A DNA stretch of 64,000 nt, taken from positions 6,738,001 to 6,802,000 of the forward strand of contig OV050033.1 in assembly GCA_920105625.2 (NCBI GenBank). The letters are read 5' to 3'. Positions 35,216-46,639 of the stretch are shown here, one piece after another. Origin of the DNA: Clusia tigrina. Its lineage: Eukaryota; Arthropoda; Insecta; Diptera; Clusiidae. The translations under genes were made by a program, and so were the position numbers. Position 1 is the stretch's first letter. Every line of letters starts with the position of its first letter. The notes under the pieces were generated by a model, which was not told the DNA's origin, ran no database searches, and saw only the letters and a program-made list of their open reading frames with translations.

Positions 35216-36195
35216 CTTTAGCTAACACCCTAACCTACCTATATACTAGATTCTAGATTCCTCAAGGAGCAACTAATAGTAACCCCTGCTATATACAAAT
35301 CAGAAGTACATTTCATTGTCATGCCTCATAAGTATTTTATTCAGTTCAGTTGCTCTGAAGGATATGCAACAACATTCACGAAATCCATTAGTGTAGAAGA
35401 GATTTCTGATTTAGTACCCCACTCAATTTAAAGGACTTCATATTTATGACTTGCTGCTTATGACTTTTCCTTAATTGCCTAATAAAAGCAATCCCAATTT
35501 TATTAGGAATGATGCAAATACCATTTCCTCACCTATTCACAACCATTTCCAATAGTTCCTCGTGTGCAGCCTCACAAAGTGGCACTCCAATCCTTGTCAC
35601 TTCGCATTGCATACCAGTGGCTTTATGCATGTCCCGCTGACCATTTCAACTGGAAAAGTAATTAACCTGAGCAGGTGCGGCGCTCGCAAAAAATAATTCG
35701 GACAGTAATGCTGTTAAATAATTGTCATGTCAATTTGCTGTGAAAAGAGAGGAAGCGAAGCGAACTAATTAACGTATTTGCCAACTGTGTGCTCCACGCA
35801 GAGCCGCAGCTGTGCCAGATAAGCCGCAGACAGACGGCACTGAAACAGTCACAACATCACTGCATTTGAAATGTAGGCCACGCCTAAATGTAATTACAAA
35901 ATTCTATTTCAATGCCCAATTGCGATATAATTTTAATTTAATTGTCAATGAGCGTTTATTTGGGCTTGTATGAAAGGTGACCGTGACGGTAATGGAGGCC
36001 GATTGAAAATGTGATAATTCAGTGGAGTTTTGAATAATTTAAAGGATCTGCAATTGGTACAAATCACTGACATGCAATTGATATGAAGCGGATGTGAAAT
36101 GTTGTTACTGAACTTGGTATGAAATGGAAATTGAACTGGGTCAGGACAGCCCAGAAAACGATAGTGTGGCGTTTTTTGGGATGTCCAAAGTAGTA
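35216..36195. other. Non-coding stretch
   Basis: 35,560-36,010 contains several ATTA/TAATT words (possible homeodomain sites) amid fairly even composition, as in fly conserved non-coding DNA. Conservation cannot be judged from one sequence. No open frame of note. Confidence 0.35.
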
Positions 36196-36249
36196 AACAA
36201 AGTAGACTGACATAACGTAGTCTACTTTGTTAACTACGTTATGTCAGTC
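36196..36249. repeat. Two overlapping, mutually exclusive inverted repeats
   Basis: Arm pair one is AACAAAGTAGAC (36,196-36,207) with GTCTACTTTGTT (36,220-36,231). Arm pair two is GACTGACATAACGTAG (36,205-36,220) with CTACGTTATGTCAGTC (36,234-36,249), 16 bp perfect. The order is therefore A-B-A'-B', and the loop of each stem contains an arm of the other. The stems share bases at 36,205-36,207 and 36,220, so both cannot form fully at once. Confidence 0.93.
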
Positions 36250-38174
36250 GTCATAAGAAGGATATTTGTGTAGGAGCAATTCCGAACTTCTTTCAAATCA
36301 TTCGCGGCATCTTTCTACCATCTACCACAGATACTTGGCAGGGACCTTGCTAGGCACACCAAAGGAAACACTCTCATTGAGCGCATGTCACATCCCTTAC
36401 AATATCGTCATTTCCTCCTTCATGTCACATATTTTTTATATATTGATTATCAACAAGAGTCGCATCACAATTGATCTTTCAGGTCGCTGTGTATAACACC
36501 CTTAAAGAAGTCAATAACAGTCCTGAGCGTAACTCCCTGGTATATGATGAGGCGTTTCTCCCCTTTGACCTCAGCTGACTCTGTAATTATTCTAATTTAA
36601 TATTGAAAATTATTAATTTACTTCCTTTCAAATACTTCCTTCAATTGGCAGCCATCAATTTGTATCCCTAATTTAGCACATCCTTCCATTTCCAGTTTGA
36701 CTAATGACTAATGTTGCTCTTCGAATCCTCCTATTTAAGTGTTTATGCTGGGAACACTAATTGTTTCTCTTGTGAACCCGCTGATTGTGCTAGTAATGGA
36801 AAAGGACATTCGGTCAGTCATTAATCATGGAACTGTGTTTATTTATGATCCGTTAAGACGCAATTAATCAACAAGGATTTGCGGGTGACCTCTTTGCTCT
36901 CCAAACCACCGCAAATGTCGTGATAACAATAATGAGGAATGGGAGATATGAAAACATTGCCACCAGAGTCATTGAAGTTCATTGCAAATATTGTAAAATA
37001 TGCATTGCTAAACATTCCTAACAATTGTGAGGATCCTTAAGTGCAGCTTAGTTGAGCTTAGAGTGACAGCCTTCTTCATGAAAGCTCACTTAAACGCAAT
37101 TGAAGGGATTCCACAAACAATGAATCCAGAAAAAATCGGGAGGACTCCACATTTGCGGACCTAATAAGAACCTGGCTATTTTCTTGCCACTCATGGATGA
37201 CAGTTCAATCGAACCAATAAGAAAAAATGAGGGCAATCACTTCTGCCTGCTCCCAGCTAACAAAGGGCACTGACACTTAAGAAGAAGAGCGGTCTGTTCC
37301 TCTTACTCAGAGCCACTACTGCGGCAGAAGTCATTGAATTGGCACTGAAAGTCCTTAATAGAACCATTAACAAAAATTTGTGAATATCCCCCTAATAAAA
37401 ATATGAACTCCAAGGACTCTTCAGAGCTGAGAGAACGCGACTTCAACACATTCGTTTCAATTTGCACAATGCTTCTCCTCAATTTGGGTTCATTTTAAAT
37501 TTGAGTCACATGCGTTCCACCTTTTTTGTGACTTTAAATATTCCAACAAAGCAGGGAATGAGCAACTTTGTTCGGTGGTTTTTTTGCTGCTGAAAACTTT
37601 TTGAAGGATGGTTTCAATATTGACTTCAGTGTATGAAAAAAAGTAATAAGCTGAGAAACCTCGTCGAATAAGGTAAGAAAGTTATTGAAAGGGCGCCTGA
37701 TAAATGAGAATGTCAGGTGCACAAACTTTGTTATTGTCGATTAAATGTGTACACAAAACGCGTACACTCGCTCACAGCTCTCGGAAGCCAGCAGCTTCCA
37801 CAATGGCAAAGTTCACACATGTGTGAATGATGCATAGGAAGAGCGATGGGGAAGAAGCATTCGGGCAACTTTGTGAACATAAACTAGGGGTATCGGGTTG
37901 CTTTGGCAGGGCAAATGCTGCACAAGGTGTTTCGGATAGAATATGATGCTTCAGGTTGAACTAGAAGTGATGGAGTCAAACTGCAATTTCTGCTTACTCG
38001 TACTTTCTTCCATCATGGTTGATTTGGTTCCTCTTCATAAACAAAAATATGCAACGACATTGCTTTAAATTCAGGGAAATATTGTGGATATATTAGTGGA
38101 ACACTCCGAAACCAGTGAGGACCACTTTTTCAGCTTGAGATATAATTTCTCTAAGACTTACAAGGAGCATTCCA
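36250..38174. other. Non-coding stretch
   Basis: Frames at 36,266-36,496 (+), 36,839-37,024 (-) and 37,534-37,722 (-) carry no recognised domain. Part of 37,990-38,174 may still belong to the neighbouring mariner copy, but I could not place its end. Confidence 0.35.
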
Positions 38175-38470
38175 AAGTCAACATGACTTTTTAAATGTAA
38201 GAACAACAAAATGTTTTTGTGGCAAAACCGATTTGATGTATTCAAAATAGTTCCCTTCCGTCTGTATACAGCGATTTGCGTGGTCTCAAAGACTGTTGAA
38301 TTAGTGTGATTAGTGATCGCCGGCCTGGTTGTCCTTCAGGCTGTCGAATGGCTTTTACGTCCACAAGATATTTTCTTTTCGAGGGCAAATGCTCTTTTTC
38401 GAAAAGGTAAAAGTCGCACGGTGCCAAATCAGGCGGTTACGGTGAGTGGTTGACATTGAAATTTGCCAAT
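38175..38470 (-). pseudogene. mariner-type transposase, C-terminal relic
   Basis: The minus strand reads NHSP-stop-PPDLAPCDFYLFEKEHLP, the third catalytic segment of a mariner (DD34D) transposase. The third Asp lies at about 38,428-38,430, and the codon normally encoding Tyr after HSP is TAA. It continues through KRKYLVDVKAI, then after a frame change EGNYFEYIKS, the usual mariner C-terminal ending. The first two catalytic Asp residues and the N-terminal helix-turn-helix are absent, and terminal inverted repeats were not identified. It borders the LINE relic starting at about 38,480. Confidence 0.87.
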
Positions 38471-38479
38471 TGGTGGCCT

Positions 38480-38975
38480 CACTAGCTTAGCATAGGTTAA
38501 ACAGGGTGGCTGTGAAGGCCACACATAGACCTGAATGGTCCTTTGCGGTGCCGTATGGATATCCGTTTAAGAGTTGTAGTACACATCGGTAAACAGAGAG
38601 GTGCTCTTAGCAAATCTTAAGAGTGAAACTGTCCCTAATTGTGCGACCTCTTCTAGTCCTTCAAACCAAGGGGCTCCCAGATGTGTTTTCTACATTGCGG
38701 GGCATAGGCACAGTTTACGCTGCAAATTTTCTCTTCTGTCCTGCTCCCCACATTTCCTGCATTCATCGTTGTTTGTGAGTCCCATCCTTTTAGTGTATAC
38801 CGCCGTTAGTGAATGACCTGTTATTCCTACTACTGGTCTGCAATCCTTCCTCGGAAGTGCCAGTATCGATTTGGTCTGAGTGCCGTTTGGTTTGCATATG
38901 AGCTTTGCGATTTTATATGTGCCCTCACTAGAAATACGTATTTTTAAGAAGTCCTGTTTACTTTATCCTGGACCT
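38480..38975 (-). pseudogene. LINE 3'-end relic, same family as 33,975-34,560
   Basis: Nucleotide similarity to 33,985-34,460 is obvious on the plus strand: GGTCCTTTGCGGTGCC, TGGATATCC, GAC.TC.TC.AGTCC.TCAAACCA, CGGGG.ATAGGCACAG and TATACCGCCGTTAG. On minus it reads TYKIAKLICKPNGTQTKS, GITGHSLTAVYTKRM, then DECRKCGEQ, keeping the CRKC pair lost in the other copy, while the later zinc His is changed. It then reads SLLRFAKSTSLF near the C-terminus. The frame is broken in places. The RT domain is missing. Confidence 0.88.
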
Positions 38976-39264
38976 TCGACTTCATATTGAGAGATGTGTT
39001 AGTCAGTTATATAGTTGAAAGCTATGCAGCTGCCTTCAACAAAAGTCAAGCCAACATCTACACCAAATATAGTTCATTCTCAGCAATATACCGAGGACGA
39101 GTAGAACGTAACCAAAAGACAGACTTGTGAACAAAATTAGAATATCTCAAGTAAACACTTTTAGCTTAGTTTCTAATAAAATCAGAATTTATCACTAGTA
39201 AAGCTGCCAACACTCTTCTAGCTCACATTTAAAGCTTTAAGGATCAACAACTTCGTTTACAGAT
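38976..39264. other. Non-coding stretch
   Basis: No open frame or repeat seen. Confidence 0.4.
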
Positions 39265-39600
39265 GTTGGTTAGGATCCTTGAGGACCTCAAGTATGCTGC
39301 GTCAAAACAACTGTTGTGTGGCTCTTGTAATTTCTTGTATTAAACTATTTAATTTCGGAGACTCCAGGACACGAGTGGTGCCAATACTGTTTACTAGTTT
39401 CCTTTACGACCTCAAGTAAGCTCTTCGAAACTAACCTTTGGGTGGCTCTTGGAATTCCTTGTACTAAAGTCTTGAACATATCGGAGACTCCAGCACACGA
39501 GTGGTGCCAATACTGTTTACTAGCTTCCTTTACGACCTCAAGTAAGCTCTTCAAAACTAACTTTTGCGTGGCTCTTGGAATTTTGTGTACTAAAGTGTTA
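39265..39600. repeat. Tandem repeat, 126-bp unit, about 2.7 copies
   Basis: ACCTCAAGTA recurs at about 39,284, 39,410 and 39,536, and GGAGACTCCAG at about 39,357 and 39,483, all 126 apart. The last two units differ at only a few bases (TTCGAAACTAACC versus TTCAAAACTAACT). 126 is a multiple of three, which explains the open frames on both strands here. Confidence 0.95.
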
Positions 39601-41454
39601 TTGATGTTTTATCAAACACGCCAGGATCGGAGTCGCGCAAAGTATACTAAGACGTTCGAGAAGCATATGATGAAATGCCTGGTTCAAATTATACTCCAAA
39701 GTCTCCCACGGAAGATTCTACCAATAAAACGAAGGAAATATTAATGGAAAAGCATCATTCACTCTAAGGTTGCTTCTTCAGTTTGTGGACATCATTCGCA
39801 CGATTTTGGTTCAGATTTTGGGACATGACACTCTGCTTGGGTTGTGCAACTTCCTTTCTCACCGCTCATTTCCAGAACGAATAAGATTCCGTTTGTATTG
39901 CCAGAGCTTCTTCCATGTTGCTGCCAATCTTCATACTTGCAAGTGTAAACTCTGGTTTTGGGACTCTGTTTCCTGTCTCATTTGGAAAGTTTCTATCAAC
40001 AGTATCACAACCACGAGTCGCTACTTTTCAGAGCTTTCATGGTTCCGAACTTTTTACAGGTTCCTCGTAGCTGTGTACAAATTGTCGCAGGATCTCGTAC
40101 ATTTGACTTGTTTAGTTTGCCTTCGTCAGGAGTTTACGCTGCGAAACCACATTTTCCTTTCGAATTTGTGTTGCATTACTCGTAGCTCTGCGGCTTAATT
40201 ACAATTCAACAAGCCTGTCAACCTTTTGACGTGCCTACTTTGCGGTTTGCATTAGGTTAATTTTGGAGGAATTACGAGTACATGAAGTGACAGTCGTACT
40301 TTCTATGCTTTCACTTGTGTGCCGGAAACTTTGCTCAGAGAGGCATTTGCAACTGCAAAAAGGAAGGATTGAAGTGACAGTTGAGGCAACTCTGAGTAGG
40401 CTCCAGTAACGGGCGAATGGGTTGGACTGCTGCCAGCATAGTGCTTGAGGTGTTGCGGTATATAAACTTGTTCTGTAAAATGACTCAAGGACCCTTCTCT
40501 TACACTTCCTTAATTCAGTTCTAGTATTATCTTCGTACACATTCTGCTCTTTAAAAGTATTTTTAAATTTTCATGGAAAATGTTGCTGCTCTCAAAAGGC
40601 TCTTGTGCTGCTCCTTATATTTCGGTATCATTCACTCACACCGGGTCCGCGCTACCGCCGTTCCGCACTGCTGCCTGCTTCCACATATACTCGTAATTTG
40701 CATAAAAATATGCGACATAAAATTATATTCTCATAACATTTAATTAGGCACATAAGAAAAGTTTAGGATTGTGAAGGAAAAGGGGGGTCTGTGCCAACGC
40801 CGAGCGCCACTCACTCACCCACTTGGCAGCGAGCCCGCTGGAGGTGCTTGTTTTTCGCCTAATTGCGTGTGTTGCTTACAGTTAATGAAGGTATAAGCCC
40901 CAAGTGTACTTAAGCACTCGCATACTGGTACGGCGCGACGTGTAGCAAATTATTTTCGAATTCACAGCAGCAGCAAATCTGCCAAAAAATATGGCAAAAA
41001 CATGCCTCGGCTTAAAGGAGGCCTACTTACAGCACCGGATTAAGTGAGACAGTGCCATGGAAAATTATACATTTACACTCCGTGTTTGCGAAAGATTAAA
41101 GGAGATACAAATTTACAATAAAACTAAATAAAATATTTTTTGTAAGTGGCTTAGGAGATGTTTACAATTCAGCCTTGGGCGAACCTTCAGTTGTGTATAT
41201 GAAAAACTTTCATATAATAAACTCTGACATAAAACTTGAGAGATTAACCGAGTTTAGAGATTAACTGCGGGTCCAATTATGTTGCAACTATCAGGGTCCA
41301 TATTAACCACCAGTAGTTTTGTTCCGTAAGTAAGAGGGGCACTCACCCCCGGGTGTGCAAATTTTTATTGACTAACCCCACAGATACCTTTTCCTTCTGA
41401 TACGAAAAAAATTTGAGAAATGAAGAACAAAATTGCATTGAGATTATAAGGACC
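39601..41454. other. Non-coding stretch with weak exon-like signals
   Basis: 39,770-40,198 (+) is open for 142 codons without a domain. On the minus strand a strong pyrimidine tract and acceptor (CCTTCCTTTTTGCAG) ends at 40,353, and two frames continue from it (stop at 40,303 after 16 codons, or at 40,235). Such short exons are not provable here. 40,640-41,050 has a more even composition like conserved non-coding DNA. Confidence 0.3.
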
Positions 41455-41765
41455 ATGATCCGTATGCTACACCATAACATCAAGTCTTGATTGATTGCAT
41501 GACTTCACTTCAAGAAAATCTCTTCAGGTGTTTATGGAGATTCACTTGATGTTGAGAACAACTCAATTGAACAAAGACAAAATTCCCTTCCTGAAACATG
41601 GGTCTTGAAATAGCTAACATCCCCATCTTATTCTGCATCATAACAGTTAGTCTGGATTGATTGAAAGGCTTCACTTCATGGAAGTCTTTTCAACTGTTTA
41701 TGGAGATTGACATGATGCTGTGAACATCTCAATTGAACAAAAACAAAATATTCTTCCCTCCTGTT
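41455..41765. repeat. Two-copy tandem duplication, period about 168 bp
   Basis: TGATTGATTG.A.G.CTTCACTTCA, GTTTATGGAGATT, ATGATG(T)TG and AACA.CTCAATTGAACAAA occur in the same order in 41,480-41,592 and 41,648-41,760, with moderate divergence. Confidence 0.88.
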
Positions 41766-42129
41766 GGCACAATTGCTGTCAGGATCCGGAATAACGAAAT
41801 CAGTTGATAACATTTGGAACTTTTTAAGCACATTTCAAATTAGTTTTAATCTCATTATCTGTCCAATGCTGTGATATACGACGATCTATCAGTATAGATC
41901 TCTTTTCTAAGCTCAGTTACAATGATCTTTTCTCAGTAACTAAGTACATTTACGAGTGTCTGTGACTAAAGAAGTCACGGGCGACGTTTTTGTTATTAGA
42001 AAGGTATAATCTACCACTAGTATAATGATGAGTCAGTCAGAATAGATGATAATATGAATAAAGTATAAGGAGGTGTGTGTTTTGCGACAAAAAAAGATCT
42101 ATTGTATTGTGTGTCTACTAATGGGATAT
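41766..42129. other. Non-coding stretch
   Basis: No open frame or repeat seen. Confidence 0.4.
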
Positions 42130-43265
42130 CCTAATAAAATCTTATCCAGCCCTGAGCCCTCAAAACTTTGAGGATGACGGCTGGTGCAACTGGTGCTATT
42201 GAAGAACCCAGTTGATTTTTCCTTTAGTTCTTCCATATTCCCCACAAATCCCAATTATGTGCTCTGGTGATTCATTATCCTCCTCACCGGGACTTGCTAC
42301 AATTCCAAGCTTGCTCCGATATGCTTTGAGCCTACAGTGTCCAGTCCGAAGCCAGGTTAAAATACTCAATCTATTCTAGCAATTCTCAAAGTCAAATGTT
42401 TTCTGAGTCCTATTCAGAGGAAAATGTAGAAGGGAGTAATCAATGTTGGGGTTGATTCGGTTCCATTCTCCTTCATAAAGCCTAGTAATTGACCTGACTC
42501 CTTTGTCTCCTGACTGCAGTTTTTATGGCTCTCTTTTCCAGTACTATATGTAATGGACCTAGGTCCAACATAACTTCTAGTGCTGCTGTTGGGCAGGTTC
42601 TCATTGCCCAAGTTGATCCAATGCGCCAATCTTTCTATTTTGTTCAACTTTATTTGAGTTGACTTCTGCGTAGTTCTTCAGCCCATGCAATAGCGCAATA
42701 GGTCACGATTGGTCGGACCATCATAGTGTACAACCAGTGCAGTATACTAGGCTTACTACCCCAGGACTTGCCTGGTATCCTTCTGCATATCATTGTAGCG
42801 TGCTTGGCTTTCTCTGTAATATTATCAACATGCCCTTTCCATGTCAGTGTGATATCCAGTATTTGCCACAGATATTTTACATCCGTCCTTGGCACGATAG
42901 TCTCTCCTAAGCTAGAATAGTTTGAATGGCTCACCTTGGAAGTTTTCTGTTCCTGGTAAATGATACTAGAGTGGTTTTAGTGGGATTAATTTTCTATCTT
43001 AAGTTATTGGTGCAAAATAAAGTTATGAAATTGCCTCTTGCTATCAACACAATGTCGGCAGCGTAACCTTGGCATTCTATGCCCACCTCCAACAGTTTCG
43101 TTAGTAGTACATCTCAACCATTAGACTCCACTTGAAGGGCGAAAGATACCCCTCCTTGTGTAGATCCTCTGGTTGTGTTTAAAAGTATGATTTCCACTTC
43201 TGTAGATGTTTCTTCTGATCTTCTATAAAGCACTTCATATCAGAATAAGGAGCCGCAGGCCTTAT
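42130..43265 (-). pseudogene. jockey-type non-LTR retrotransposon relic
   Basis: On the minus strand, from high to low coordinates: NTTRGSTQGGV (RT motif B, about 43,150-43,180), then VGIECQGYAADIVLIARG, the catalytic box with the first Asp of YADD changed to Ala (about 43,054-43,068). The frame 42,650-42,934 has VKYLWQILDITLTWKGHVDN, CRRIPGKSWG and HWLYTMMVRPIVTYCAIAWA. 42,414-42,647 has LNKIERLAHWINLG, and last come LRTGHCRLKAYRSKLGIVAS and EHIIGICGEYG, the RNase H end and a decayed zinc region. Most of RNase H is deleted. Stops and frame changes are frequent. Upstream RT motifs and ORF1 are absent. Confidence 0.9.
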
Positions 43266-46200
43266 ATGAGCAAATTTGCCAGAGGAGACTCACTGGACTT
43301 AGAGTATTGAACCTTAATGGGAACTGTATTGTGAAATAAAATACAGCTTAGATAGTATTTCTTCTCTTGTCGGCCTACCGTGATTTAAAGAATCTTCAGT
43401 AGAGAATATGCAGCGAAGCCTGAGGAGTAATTCAGTTGCCAGGAAAGTCATTCCAAGGATGCGGTCATATGCAGGTCCACATTCATTTCTTGGTGTATTA
43501 GAGTATGCCATTTTAATGTACTTGTATCACATCGTTAACATTGCATCAACCCCTAACAAGGTAATAATAGGATCTGGAGAAATTGTTCACTTTCTTTGAC
43601 ACATTTTATCCCTTAAAGTTAAATGCTGACATCCATGAATGTAAGACATGCAAATATTCTAGCCAAATGACTAAGTGTACCAAATACTCACTTGTAGAGA
43701 CATGAACCAGCAACTACGAGTATCGTACGTGTATGCCAGTAGTTTGTTACGGGCATGCTTCGCACCCATCCTCCCCAGTAGCAAATTCCAGTTACAGCTC
43801 AGCTTATGTGGCAGTCTGTAATTTGACACAAACTCAAAAGTTATGTTGAACATTTCTATGAGCGTGTCAAGCGTATGTGCCGGAGCACAACACTACAAAG
43901 CGTTGCGAATATTGTGTGTGTGTCCACTGTCCAGTGAAGTGACAAATAAATGTCTTGCCAGTAAGACTTGAGATGCTTGAAAATTTAAAAAGGCATTTAT
44001 CGCTGGCATTTGATTTTAGTGTGACGACGACGACGAGCAGAGTCCTTGTAAGACTCATAGGAGAAAATCGTCAGCAGCAATTCATTGTCCCCGAAGTGAG
44101 CTCAGACACACTTTGTCTTAAAGTTTGAAAACAATTTTTCTATCATCTCATTTTGCACTCAATAAAATCACAGGGGATTTTGGAGATTGTAATGGATTTT
44201 TAGAATGCCTCTTATCATTGATTTCTTGCAATATGAAGAGCAAAAGTAGGAAAATAGTTACCCAGCCACCCATCGATCCTTTAAGAAAAGAAATAGGTAA
44301 TAGCGATGTCACAACGTGTTCTCGTCTCATGCAATCAGAAAGTTGTTTAAATTTCTTGTTTAAGGCTGGTAATCTCAGCTTTAATTGACCAACATAACTT
44401 CGGTTCATATTTTAGAAGAAAGTCCTTGTTTGTTAAGGGTGCCTGCCAAGTCACCAATTGTGGAGTTCTTTACAACCTATTTCTGCTTTGGCATTTTTTG
44501 CCGGATGACTGTGAAGAACGATGTGGGTTGTTGCAGTTGTTGTAGGTAGTCCTTGAGTGTGTTTAGAAGTAATTGCATGCTTCACACCATTTCCACAGTA
44601 TCCTGCAAATACTCACAATGAATTTTTCGAAGCATTCTTAGTATGGGAAAAATGTTGTGAAGTACTATTTGAAATATTTCCTTGATTTGACTGATAGCTT
44701 AGACGCACTCTTTCGCTGAGGCTAGAGTAAAATGTGGTACAATGTAATCCAAACCACTGTGTCCTTTAACTAGATTCATATATTGTTCAGCGTGATCCTG
44801 ACTCTAAAGATTGAGCTATTCGTAGCCTAAGTGGCCTTGGATAAATAGAAGTTCTTCAGTGTAATCTTCCACCCAGTAAGGACAAAAAAAGTTACGTCTT
44901 TCTCCTGTAGTTTGCTTAAGGTAGCGACACCGAATTCTAGAAGGAACCACCTCTTCTTTCAGTATTCCTGTTTTCTTGCCGCAGCTTCTTTCTTTCCTGG
45001 CAATTCTGTAAAGGCGTTTGAACTTACGCTTGAATAGACGACAAAGGGTTGATTCCATTGTGTCCTATTTACTTGAACACACATTTTAAAAATTCATCTG
45101 TTGCAAATTACGCGCCTCTGCTGCTATGGCACTTGTTGCCGAGCAGAAAAAAAGCACCAAATCCCTGTCAGCATGGGAAGGAGACATCAGGATTCAATGA
45201 ATAATTTATGAGATTATGCAAGATACTCGTGTATGCATGCAATTTGTCTCGCTATTGAGTTCTAGCCAGCGGCATTTAAAGACGCAGCTGGTACGCGAAG
45301 GAAGTGTTTAATATATGCTACATGTATATGGGATGAAACAAACAATATCCTGCACGTGAGTGTAGGTGTGACTGTGGCAAAGGGACGTGTGTTTAACACC
45401 AGCGAAAAGTGAAAAAGCAACTGTCGTGTGCTCAAACATCAAAAATGCTGAATGAATTTGTAGCTGAGCAGTGGATGCCTCCCTGGGCTCCACTCGCATG
45501 CAGGAGTACAGAAATATAAAGAAATATTGATGCAACTTTGGGATAAGCCCGAAAATATTAATCAGGACTTTATTGGAAAAATATCACCCTTTTATGATTT
45601 GTCTTCTTCGCTTTATTCCGGGTGTCCTGCGCCCAATGCAATAAATAACCTGAAACTTACTTCAATTGTGATCATTACTTACCGATTTATTTTTGCTCTT
45701 TAAACACCTCTCACAGGATATCAACTGAAGAGATTTTATCGCCTCCCCTTTAAACACTCGCTCAGTTAACTTTATTTATGTGGAAACTTTGTTTAGCGAA
45801 CTTAAAAATATGCCATTAAAAGCATTTCTGCAGCACGCTGGGTACGAGTATCATAGAAGTTTGCTATTAAAAATTTCCACTCGACTTGAGTCCGTAACTT
45901 AATTAGCTCCGAACAAAGGACACACCGCAATGTATCCGGAAATCCTGTCATGCTTGACATAATTAAACCACAGTGCAAGCAACTCGAGTACAACCGCATT
46001 TCATTCCGCACTGACAGTGTACGCCCAAGGCAAAGATGTTTTATTTTTCTGTGTGGTCACCGGGAGAGCAAAACAAAGGCAGCATGTAAAGGATACGAAC
46101 AGAGCTACCACCACCACCACCACCAGCAGCCTGCGCAGCTATGTAGTAGTAAATAGTACGGACCAAGCCTCGAAGATGCCATATTATTGCAATCATTTTT

Positions 46201-46639
46201 ATGAAACGTTTTTCAGCCACTACGCCCGCACAGCATTAAGCTCTGCCCTTTGAGTTGGTTGCAATGAATTTTTTCCCCGTTCACATCACTTGCTGGTTTT
46301 TTATTCTTACCGTTCCTCCCTGATAGCCATGCATACATTCAATGTTGTGCTCCTGCTTCTTTCCATATTTACGAGAGCATAAATAATAAAGCGATGTCGG
46401 TTTTTGTGTAGCAGCAAACTCAGCAGTTAATAATAAATAAGAGTAGCGGGAGAAGAGGAGTGCAGTGCAGCGCAGCAGAGTGGCAGGTTTTTGCATTCTT
46501 GTTAGTCGTGTCGAAAGGACTAATCATCTTTCTTCGCATCTATCATGAGGACGAACAGTTGACCACTTTTACTGAAACTGCATCAATCATTTTGTTATGG
46601 CTAATTTCTCTTGTGCCATAGAGGAGGAACCATTTCGCC
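43266..46639. other. Non-coding stretch
   Basis: Frames at 43,314-43,511 (-), 43,671-44,058 (-), 44,125-44,408 (both strands), 44,816-45,058 (-), 45,308-45,535 (-) and 45,802-46,253 (both strands) have no recognised domain. A (CAC)n run near 46,110-46,130 gives a poly-His tract in one of them. Nothing else is seen. Confidence 0.35.

Noticed and set aside
39770..40198. 142-codon plus frame
   Set aside because: No domain, an overlapping alternative frame is equally open, and composition follows the T-rich local DNA.
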